Part shown: positions 58,221 to 64,000 of the stretch, one piece after another
Numbering within the stretch: the stretch's first letter is position 1
Layout of the letters: the number at the start of each line of letters is the position of its first letter
Program-made: the position numbers and the translations under genes
Notes under the pieces: generated by a model
What the model saw: the letters and a program-made list of their open reading frames with translations, nothing else
Database searches by the model: none
Told to the model about the DNA's origin: nothing
Origin: CAVSRC01 sp963732845
GTDB taxonomy: Bacteria > Pseudomonadota > Alphaproteobacteria > Rhizobiales > Kaistiaceae
Assembly: GCA_963732845.1 (NCBI GenBank)
Contig: CAVTBE010000011.1
Span: forward strand, 124,001 to 188,000
DNA: 64,000 nt
Direction: 5' to 3'

Positions 58221-59489
58221 TCAGCGTATCAGCACGGCGCGGAAGTCGTTGACGTTGGTCAGCGTCGGGCCGGTCACCACCAGGTCGCCGATTGCGTCGA
58301 ACAGCGACCAGCAATCGTTGGTGGCGAGGCTGGCGCGCGCATCGACGTTCGCGGTGCGGGCGCGGGCAAGCGTGTCGGGCGTGACGACGGCGCCGGCATT
58401 GTCCTCACTGCCGTCGATGCCGTCGGTGTCGCCGGCAAGCGCGAAGATGCCCGGCGCGCCGTTGAGGGTGACGGCGAGGCCGGCGAGGAACTCGGTATTG
58501 CGGCCGCCCTTGCCGCCCTTGCCGCGCACGGTCACCGTGGTCTCGCCGCCGGAGAGCAGCACGGCCGGCGGCGCCAGAGGCTCGCCATGCAGGCGCACCG
58601 AGAGTGCGATGCCGGCCATGGTGCGGCCCATCTCGCGTGCCTCGCCCTCCAGTGCGTCGCCGAGGATGAGCGGCGTCACGCCGGCGGCGCGGGCGACGGT
58701 CGCCGCCGCTTCGAGGCTCGCCAGCGGCGAGGCGACGATGACGGTGCGGGCGTGGCTCAGCCGTTCGTCGCCGGGCTTGGGGGTCTCGTCGGCGGCCGCA
58801 GCCAGGCGCTGGGCAACAGCCGGCGGCGGGTCGATGGCGTAGCGCGCGAGGATTTCACGGGCGTCGGCGAAGGTGGACGGGTCGGCGACCGTCGGCCCCG
58901 AGGCGATGACGGCGAGGTCGTCGCCGGGCACGTCGGAGATGGCCAGCGCCGTGAGCGGCGCCGGCCAGGCGGCGGCGGCAAGCCGTCCGCCCTTGATCGC
59001 CGACAGGTGCTTGCGCACCACGTTCATCTCGCCGATGTCGGCGCCGGAGGTGAGCAGCGCCCGGTTGACCGCCTGCTTGTCGGCGAGCGTGATCCCTTCG
59101 GCGGGCAGCGCCAGCAGCGCCGAGCCGCCGCCGGAGATGAGGCAGAGCACCAGGTCGTCGGGGCCGGCGCTCGCCGCGAGATCGAGGATGCGGCGGGCGG
59201 CATCGCGCCCGCGTTCGTCGGGGACCGGGTGGGCTGCCTCGACGATCTCGATGCGCTCACAGGGAACGCCGTGGCCGTAGCGGGTCACCACGAGGCCGGA
59301 CAGCGGCCCCGGCCAGTTGTCTTCCACGGCCCTGGCCATGGCGGCGGATGCCTTGCCGGCGCCGAGCACGATGGTGCGGCCTCTGGGCGGCGGCGGCAGG
59401 TATGGCGGCACGATCTCTGCCGGGTCGGCGGCGGCGATTGCGGCGGCGAACAGGGCGCGCAGGAATTCCCGTTCCGTGCCCGGCGTCAT
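58221..59489 (-). CDS. gck: Glycerate 2-kinase (MOFRL/DUF4147 family)
   Basis: A 422-residue enzyme of the GckA/TtuD type that phosphorylates D-glycerate to 2-phosphoglycerate with ATP, linking glyoxylate, tartronate and serine routes to glycolysis. Seen: VLGAGKASAAMA, CLISGGGSALLALPAEGITLADKQAVNRALLTSGADI, NVVRKHLSAIKGGRLA, and the C-terminal MOFRL domain VLLSGGETTVTVRGKGGKGGRN and DTDGIDGSEDNAGA. Length normal. It is the downstream partner of the PfkB kinase (27-base gap, same strand). Confidence 0.87.
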   Translation of the reverse strand: MTPGTEREFLRALFAAAIAAADPAEIVPPYLPPPPRGRTIVLGAGKASAAMARAVEDNWPGPLSGLVVTRYGHGVPCERIEIVEAAHPVPDERGRDAARRILDLAASAGPDDLVLCLISGGGSALLALPAEGITLADKQAVNRALLTSGADIGEMNVVRKHLSAIKGGRLAAAAWPAPLTALAISDVPGDDLAVIASGPTVADPSTFADAREILARYAIDPPPAVAQRLAAAADETPKPGDERLSHARTVIVASPLASLEAAATVARAAGVTPLILGDALEGEAREMGRTMAGIALSVRLHGEPLAPPAVLLSGGETTVTVRGKGGKGGRNTEFLAGLAVTLNGAPGIFALAGDTDGIDGSEDNAGAVVTPDTLARARTANVDARASLATNDCWSLFDAIGDLVVTGPTLTNVNDFRAVLIR

Positions 59490-59516
59490 GGATGTCTCCG
59501 GTATCTCTGCATCGAT

Positions 59517-60440
59517 TCAGGCGATTTCCTTCAACCACGGCGGATTGGCACCGGCGCGCGACACGGTCACGGCAGCGGCCTTGGTGGCGAAGGTCAGCAC
59601 GTCCGTCAGGCGCTGGCGGTCGAGCTTGGCGATGGCCGACTTGGTCAGCAGGTTGAGGGCGTCGAGGCGGGCGAGGAGGCCGGCGGTGAAGGTATCGCCG
59701 GCGCCGACGGTGTCGACGACCTCGGCGGCGATGCCGGGCACCGATACGGCGTGGTGGGCGGTGATGGCGGTGGCGCCTTCGGCACCGCGGGTGAGGATCA
59801 CCACCCTGGCGCCGAGTTCCAGCCAGCGGCGGCCGAGCGACTCGAAGTCGGTGCCCGGTGCGATCCAGGTCAGGTCCTCCTCGCTCAGCCGGGCAATGTC
59901 GGCCATGGCCACCAGCCGGTCGAGGCGGGCGAGGTAGCCGTCGCGGTTGTGCACCAGGGTCGGGCGGATGTTGGGATCGAGCGAAATCACCCGGTCGTTC
60001 TGCTCGCGCTGCATCATGGCTTCCAGGGCCGAGCCGACCGGCTCGGTGGCTAGGCTGAAGGAGCCGAAATGCAGCGCCGCGACGGTCTTGGGGAAGGCCG
60101 GCAGGTCGGCCTCGGTGAGCATGCGGCCGGCCGAGTTCTCGTCGAAGAAGGCGTAGCGGGCGTTGCCGTTCTCCAGTTTGACGAAGGCCAGCGTGCTTGG
60201 CCGCGCGACGTTGATCACGAAGGACAGGTCGACGCCGCTGTCCTTGAGCGCCTGGCGCAGGATGTCACCGAAGAAATCGGTGGACAGGCAGCCGAAATAG
60301 CCGGCCTTGGCGCCGAGGCGGCTGATGGCGATCGCCACGTTGAAGGGCGAGCCACCGGCCACCGGCTGGTACACCGCGCTGCCGTCCGCGCCGGTGCGCG
60401 GCAGAAAATCGATCAGGGCTTCGCAACAGGAAATGATCAT
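59517..60440 (-). CDS. PfkB-family carbohydrate kinase (fructokinase-like)
   Basis: A 307-residue ribokinase-fold sugar kinase. GGSPFNVAIAISRLGAKAGYFGCLSTDFFGDIL (substrate and PfkB signature 1) near 31-63 and DTVGAGDTFTAGLLARL (signature 2, catalytic Asp) near 250. Text such as VKLENGNARYAFFDENSAGRML fits fructokinases (ScrK/FrcK). It phosphorylates fructose or a related sugar in the cytoplasm. I place the start at ATG 60440 (MIISCCEALIDFLP). First gene of a two-gene unit with glycerate kinase. Confidence 0.85.
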   Translation of the reverse strand: MIISCCEALIDFLPRTGADGSAVYQPVAGGSPFNVAIAISRLGAKAGYFGCLSTDFFGDILRQALKDSGVDLSFVINVARPSTLAFVKLENGNARYAFFDENSAGRMLTEADLPAFPKTVAALHFGSFSLATEPVGSALEAMMQREQNDRVISLDPNIRPTLVHNRDGYLARLDRLVAMADIARLSEEDLTWIAPGTDFESLGRRWLELGARVVILTRGAEGATAITAHHAVSVPGIAAEVVDTVGAGDTFTAGLLARLDALNLLTKSAIAKLDRQRLTDVLTFATKAAAVTVSRAGANPPWLKEIA

Positions 60441-60789
60441 CGATTCGAACCCAATATGTTCGGCCGGCCGGCAGGGCATCCCTGAACGGGACCGCGATCG
60501 CCGCCGAATTCCTCCCGCCGGGCGCTAGCCCGCTCCACCATATACGTCGGCGGACACGGGCGGGGAAAGCGCCATCGACGAATCGCGGCGGGAAAGTCCA
60601 TGATCGGACCCGCAAAGGCGATGCCCGTCGCTGCCGCGACGGCCTGTCTCTCCACGGTCCCGCCGATCTCTGGCAGGATTTCCCCGTCGTCGTGGAGTGG
60701 GGCCGCAAGACCGCGGCACGCGCGCGCCGGCGCCAGGGAGCCGCCCCCGAAGAATGGGCGGCGTCAAATTAGAAGCAGGGAGCGGTGGG

Positions 60790-61581
60790 ATGGATCTCGG
60801 CCTCAAGGACAAGGTGGCGGTCATCACGGGCGCCAGTATCGGAATCGGCCTGGCGGTGGCGCGCGGGCTGGCGGCGGAGGGCGCGCATGTCGTGATGGCG
60901 GCGCGCCAGGGCGACCGCCTGAAGAAGGAAGCGCGGCGCATCGCCAAGGAATACGGCGTCAAGACGCTGGCGGTTCCCTGCGACGTTGCCACTGCCGACG
61001 GTGCCGACGCACTGGTCGCCGCCACGCGCAGGAAATTCAAGGGTGCCGACATCCTCATCAACAATGCCGGCACCGGCTCCAACGAAACCATCATGGAGGC
61101 GCCGGACGAGAAGTGGCAGTCCTACTGGGACCTGCACGTCATGGCGGCGGTGCGTCTGGCGCGCGGCCTGTGCCCGCTGATGAAGGCGCGCGGCGGCGGC
61201 GTGGTGCTCAACAATGCCTCGATCTGCGCGGTGCAGCCGCTGTGGTACGAGCCGATCTACAACACCACCAAGGCAGCGCTGATGATGTTCTCCAAGACGC
61301 TGGCCAGCGAGGTGATCAAGGACAATATCCGCGTCAACTGCATCAATCCCGGGCTGATCCAGACGCCCGACTGGGTGAACACGGCGAAGGAGCTGACCGC
61401 CGACAGCGGCGGCGACTGGCGAGGCTACCTGCAAGGCGTTGCCGAGGAGCATGCGACGATCAAGCGCTTCGCTTCCGCCGAGGAGCTGGCCCACTTCTTC
61501 GTGTTCCTGTGCTCCGACAAGGCGACCTACAGCGTCGGCTCGACCTACTTCGTCGATGGCGGCATGCTGAAGACGGTGTAG
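60790..61581 (+). CDS. SDR-family oxidoreductase
   Basis: A 263-residue classical short-chain dehydrogenase. NAD(P) motif VITGASIGIGLAVA near 12, NNAG near 90, catalytic Ser-Tyr-Lys in NNASICAVQPLWYEPIYNTTKAALM near 135-160 and the C-terminal GSTYFVDGGML. The motif WYEPIYNTTK is less common than the usual YSATK but keeps YxxxK. Substrate unknown; 3-oxoacyl or polyol oxidoreductase are possibilities. I place the start at ATG 60790 (after 'agcagggagcgg'); the open frame to 60697 is not supported by the family. Confidence 0.82.
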   Translation: MDLGLKDKVAVITGASIGIGLAVARGLAAEGAHVVMAARQGDRLKKEARRIAKEYGVKTLAVPCDVATADGADALVAATRRKFKGADILINNAGTGSNETIMEAPDEKWQSYWDLHVMAAVRLARGLCPLMKARGGGVVLNNASICAVQPLWYEPIYNTTKAALMMFSKTLASEVIKDNIRVNCINPGLIQTPDWVNTAKELTADSGGDWRGYLQGVAEEHATIKRFASAEELAHFFVFLCSDKATYSVGSTYFVDGGMLKTV

Positions 61582-61598
61582 GCGGCGTCCGGCCGGCC

Positions 61599-61672
61599 GT
61601 AGCCCGCATGCAGCGAAGCGGAATGCGGGGCGGACGCTCGTCCCGGATTACGCTGGCGCTCCATCGGGCTAC
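61599..61672. repeat. REP-type palindrome (GTAGCCC...GGGCTAC)
   Basis: GTAGCCC 61599-61605 and GGGCTAC 61666-61672 bound an imperfect inverted repeat whose interior alternates gcatgcagcgaagcggaatgc and cggattacgctggcgctcc. This is a well-known intergenic repeat form of Proteobacteria, here between convergent genes. Confidence 0.6.
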
Positions 61673-61690
61673 ACGGCGCGTTCGGCCGGC

Positions 61691-63019
61691 TCAGCAATCG
61701 TCGTCACGGTGGCCGGCGACGGCGTCGCGGCCGCCGAAATGCGTGCGCAGGAGGATGAACAGCTTCCACAGCACCGGCGTCTGCTTGATCAGCCGCTTCA
61801 GCCGGCGGTAGGCGCGTGCCGTCAGCACCAGCGCCCAGCCCTTGAGCGTGCGCCCCGAAAGATAGTCGAACAGCCGGATGGTCTCGTCGCCCCAGTCGAG
61901 CTTGTAGTGCTCGTCGCCGACGGTGAAATCGAAGCGGCGATAGCCGTGTTCGAGCGTGTAGCGCAGCAGCTCGTGAAGCTGCGCGCGGCCGGGGCCATGG
62001 GCGGAGATCGGGCCGCCGTCATAGCTGGCGAGGATGAGGTAGAAGGTGCCGCCAAACTTCAGGCCGACGCTGGTGGCGACGATTGCCGGGCCGGCGTTCA
62101 GACGGGTGATGTGGACCAGGTCGCGCATCGCCGGGTTGGCGACGACGGCGCAATAGAAATCGCGATAGCCGGGCCGGTCGAAGAAATTCTCGGCGCCCAT
62201 GCGCGCCAGCGATTGCGCCTTCTGGGTCATCAGCACGGCAAGCGTGCGCTGGCGTTCGGCGATGTCGGCGACGTCGTCGAAGGTGACGGGGCCGTGCTTC
62301 TCGATCTGCTTGAGCTGCTTGCGCGCGGTCTTGCGGGTCGAGGACGAGCGCTTGGCGGCATAGAAGGTCTGCCAGTCGCCGGTAAGCGCGCAGGCGTGCG
62401 CCCCGCTCGGGTGCAAGGCCGGCTTGAGCGCCAGGAAGGGGTCGCGGAGCGCGCCGACCTTCTCCGGCATGCGCTGCAGGTCGATGTAGTCGAAGCGGAA
62501 ACGCGGATCGCCGGACAGGCGGGCCAGCACGCTGCGCCAGAGGGCGCTGAAACGATCGTCGTCGAGCGTCGCGGCAAAGTCGCGGGCAAGCAGCGGGGCG
62601 TTGTAGTCGCACACGTCCGATGCGAGCCAGGTCAGCCGCCGGATGTGGCGGCGGGGCTCGATGGCGAAGGCGAACAGAAACAGCGGCCGGCCGTCGTCGG
62701 TCTCGCCGCTGACGATGGCGGGCACCGTTCCGGTCAAGGCGCCGACATGGGTCTGCCAGGCGGCAACCCAGTCGTAGGACTGGAAGGCGGTGCAATCGGA
62801 CTGGGCCTCGAGCGCCCGCCACGTGTCGGCAACGGCGGCGAGATCGTCATGGACTGCGATCCGCGGCGGCCAGTCTGCGAGGGGCGCGCCGCGGCTCTCG
62901 ACGGCGCCGTCGTCGGCTCCGGCCGACGGTGGCAGCGCCTCGGCAAGCGCGGTGAAAGGGGTTCCCAGATCGAGCACGGAGTCGTTGGGTGTGAGACTGA
63001 TCTGCGACATATGCTTCAT
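61691..63019 (-). CDS. BcsL/CelD-type GNAT acetyltransferase (Acetyltransf_6)
   Basis: A 442-residue cytoplasmic protein with a GNAT_6 domain: FQSYDWVAAWQTHV in the N-terminal half and LTQKAQSLARMGAENFFDRPGYRDFY, then VGLKFGGTFYLILASYDGGPISAHGPGRAQLHELLRYTLEHGYRRFDFTVGDEHYKLDWGDE. The CelD/BcsL group is linked to cellulose and polysaccharide synthesis in rhizobia. ATG 63019 overlaps the FAD-oxidoreductase stop by four bases, so the two are coupled. ATG 63010 (MSQISLTP) is an alternative start. Confidence 0.82.
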   Translation of the reverse strand: MKHMSQISLTPNDSVLDLGTPFTALAEALPPSAGADDGAVESRGAPLADWPPRIAVHDDLAAVADTWRALEAQSDCTAFQSYDWVAAWQTHVGALTGTVPAIVSGETDDGRPLFLFAFAIEPRRHIRRLTWLASDVCDYNAPLLARDFAATLDDDRFSALWRSVLARLSGDPRFRFDYIDLQRMPEKVGALRDPFLALKPALHPSGAHACALTGDWQTFYAAKRSSSTRKTARKQLKQIEKHGPVTFDDVADIAERQRTLAVLMTQKAQSLARMGAENFFDRPGYRDFYCAVVANPAMRDLVHITRLNAGPAIVATSVGLKFGGTFYLILASYDGGPISAHGPGRAQLHELLRYTLEHGYRRFDFTVGDEHYKLDWGDETIRLFDYLSGRTLKGWALVLTARAYRRLKRLIKQTPVLWKLFILLRTHFGGRDAVAGHRDDDC

Positions 63020-64000
63020 GCTCGTGAATTGCCGACCGTCGCCGGTGCGGGGCTGGTGGCGCGGCCGGTGACGAAGGCGTGGGCGCGGCGCGCCATGCCG
63101 CGGCCGACATGGGCGGCGAAGCGCAGGCGCCGGCGCGCCTCCCAGGTGATGCCGGTATTGATGGCCAGGTCGCGGACGCGGAAAGCGCGCTGGCGGCACT
63201 GCACCTCATAGGCCACCTTGGCCTCGTCGGTGTAGAAGGCGGCGATCTTGACAGCGGCCATGCCGGGGCTTGCCAGCCATTCGGGGATGTGGTGGCGGCA
63301 CAGGCGCTCGACGTCGGTGAACACCTTGCCGGTGCCGGTGCCGGCCGCCGGACATGAGGTCGAATAGGCGTCGCCGATGAGCACGATGCCCGGCTTCATG
63401 TAGCCGGTGGTGACATAGAGGTCGACGGGACGGATACGCACCGGGCCGGTGATGGCGACATCGCCGGTGAAGGCCTTGAGCCCCGGCAGCGTCGCGAACA
63501 GCGTCTCGACCGGTGTCTTGCGCATGGCCGAGAGCCACGGGTCGTTCACGTCGCGATAGACGAAGAGGTTCGCCCGGGTCGCCGTGGTGACCGGGAAGAG
63601 GGTGAGGTAGGCGGCGCGGTTGCCGGCATCCTGAGGCACATAGGTCAGCGCCGGGAAATCGAAGGCCGGGCGGCCGAGCGGCGCCATGTCGAAGCCGATC
63701 GAGATCGAATGGTTCGGCGAGACGACATGCCGGTCCATGCCGAAGTTCTGGCGCAGCGCCGCGTTGAGGCCGTTGGCCAGAACGATCAGCCGGGCGGAAA
63801 TCCGTTCGCCGCTCGCAAGCGTCAGGCTCTGGCGATCGTCGCTGGTGGCGATTTCCGCGGCCTTGCCGACGATCACGGTCACCTCGGGGGGGATCGCGGT
63901 GCGCACCGTATTGACCAGCCGGTCGTAGAGGATGCCGACCTGGCCGCTCGGCTTGCGGTCGGTCAGCCGGCCGCCGCGGACGATCCAGTTTTCCCCATAC
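63016..64000 (-). CDS. FAD-dependent oxidoreductase (5' end beyond the window)
   Basis: C-terminal part of a flavoprotein hydroxylase-like or geranylgeranyl-reductase-like enzyme; the frame stays open through base 64000 (YGENWIVRGGRLTDRKPSG), so the start lies outside. The GD motif VLIGDAYSTSCPAAGTGTGKVFTDVERL binds the FAD ribityl chain; ERISARLIVLANGLNAALR is the second flavin-contact region. The Rossmann GxGxxG N-terminus is missing only because of the window edge. It precedes the CelD/BcsL-type GNAT in an overlapping pair. Substrate unknown. Confidence 0.75.
   Translation of the reverse strand, partial: YGENWIVRGGRLTDRKPSGQVGILYDRLVNTVRTAIPPEVTVIVGKAAEIATSDDRQSLTLASGERISARLIVLANGLNAALRQNFGMDRHVVSPNHSISIGFDMAPLGRPAFDFPALTYVPQDAGNRAAYLTLFPVTTATRANLFVYRDVNDPWLSAMRKTPVETLFATLPGLKAFTGDVAITGPVRIRPVDLYVTTGYMKPGIVLIGDAYSTSCPAAGTGTGKVFTDVERLCRHHIPEWLASPGMAAVKIAAFYTDEAKVAYEVQCRQRAFRVRDLAINTGITWEARRRLRFAAHVGRGMARRAHAFVTGRATSPAPATVGNSRA

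Noticed and set aside
60420..60470. Possible tRNA arm (gattcgaaccc)
   Set aside because: Resembles a T-arm by chance, but no cloverleaf, acceptor stem or CCA end surrounds it; it lies at the start of the PfkB kinase gene.

Overview
The window is high-GC DNA packed with genes on both strands. It looks like a chromosome segment of an alphaproteobacterium of the order Hyphomicrobiales (Rhizobiales). Pointers are a FixL-FixJ-FixK oxygen-sensing module with a haem-PAS FixL, isocitrate lyase beside a divergent RamB/ScfR-like regulator, rhizobial small families (DUF4170, DUF3775, DUF3830, DUF3307, Host_attach) and REP-like palindromes typical of the order. No rRNA, tRNA, CRISPR array, integrase or transposase was seen. 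Genus cannot be named from the sequence alone.

Layout. 1-2.7 kb: feruloyl-CoA synthase (cut by the window edge) and a convergent SDR. 2.8-7.5 kb: a structured leader with a 10-codon ORF and an intrinsic terminator, then a Uup-type ABC-F ATPase, a HAD phosphatase, an RlpA-like protein and a nitrilase-superfamily amidohydrolase. 7.8-13.7 kb: a BMP-type nucleobase/nucleoside ABC importer ending in a cytosine-deaminase-like amidohydrolase. 13.8-19.9 kb: a P-type ATPase, then a flavin electron-transfer cluster (FMN-binding protein, ApbE flavin transferase, NqrB-like membrane domain fused to an NAD(P)H reductase, frameshifted here). 20-22.8 kb: a CHASE2 adenylate cyclase and a DUF3307 protein. 22.8-29.7 kb: a LacI-type repressor divergent from a YtfQRT-YjfF-like sugar ABC importer and a uronate-dehydrogenase-like enzyme, with an operator overlapping the promoter. 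30-33.2 kb: a TerB-like protein, a GATase, and an ECF sigma/anti-sigma pair. 33.2-36.3 kb: glyoxylate-shunt regulator and isocitrate lyase. 36.4-44.6 kb: DsbA-like protein, UspA, HPF/RaiA-like protein, DUF3775, an APH/AAA kinase, a lone receiver, fixJ, fixL, fixK and a Host_attach protein. 44.6-49.4 kb: a MacAB/DevBCA-like exporter and an AhpD-like protein. 49.5-52.5 kb: small proteins, a TrmH-type RNA methyltransferase and a GNAT. 52.4-55.3 kb: pyrF, pyrC, pyrE. 55.2-64 kb: a frameshifted epimerase, methyltransferase, alpha/beta hydrolase, glycerate 2-kinase, PfkB kinase, SDR, BcsL/CelD-type GNAT and a truncated FAD oxidoreductase.

How it fits together. Around 37-44 kb FixL-FixJ would sense low oxygen and drive fixK. 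Two TTGA-N6-KCAA palindromes (before the lone receiver and before the APH/AAA kinase) look like FixK targets among stress proteins. The purine/cytosine importer and the pyr genes serve nucleotide salvage and synthesis. The most original signal is the leader before the ABC-F gene: a Pro-Pro-Gly micro-ORF followed by mutually exclusive hairpins and a terminator, the layout expected of ribosome-stall attenuation controlling a translation factor. Three places where one extra base breaks an otherwise good reading frame should be checked against raw reads before being called real mutations.
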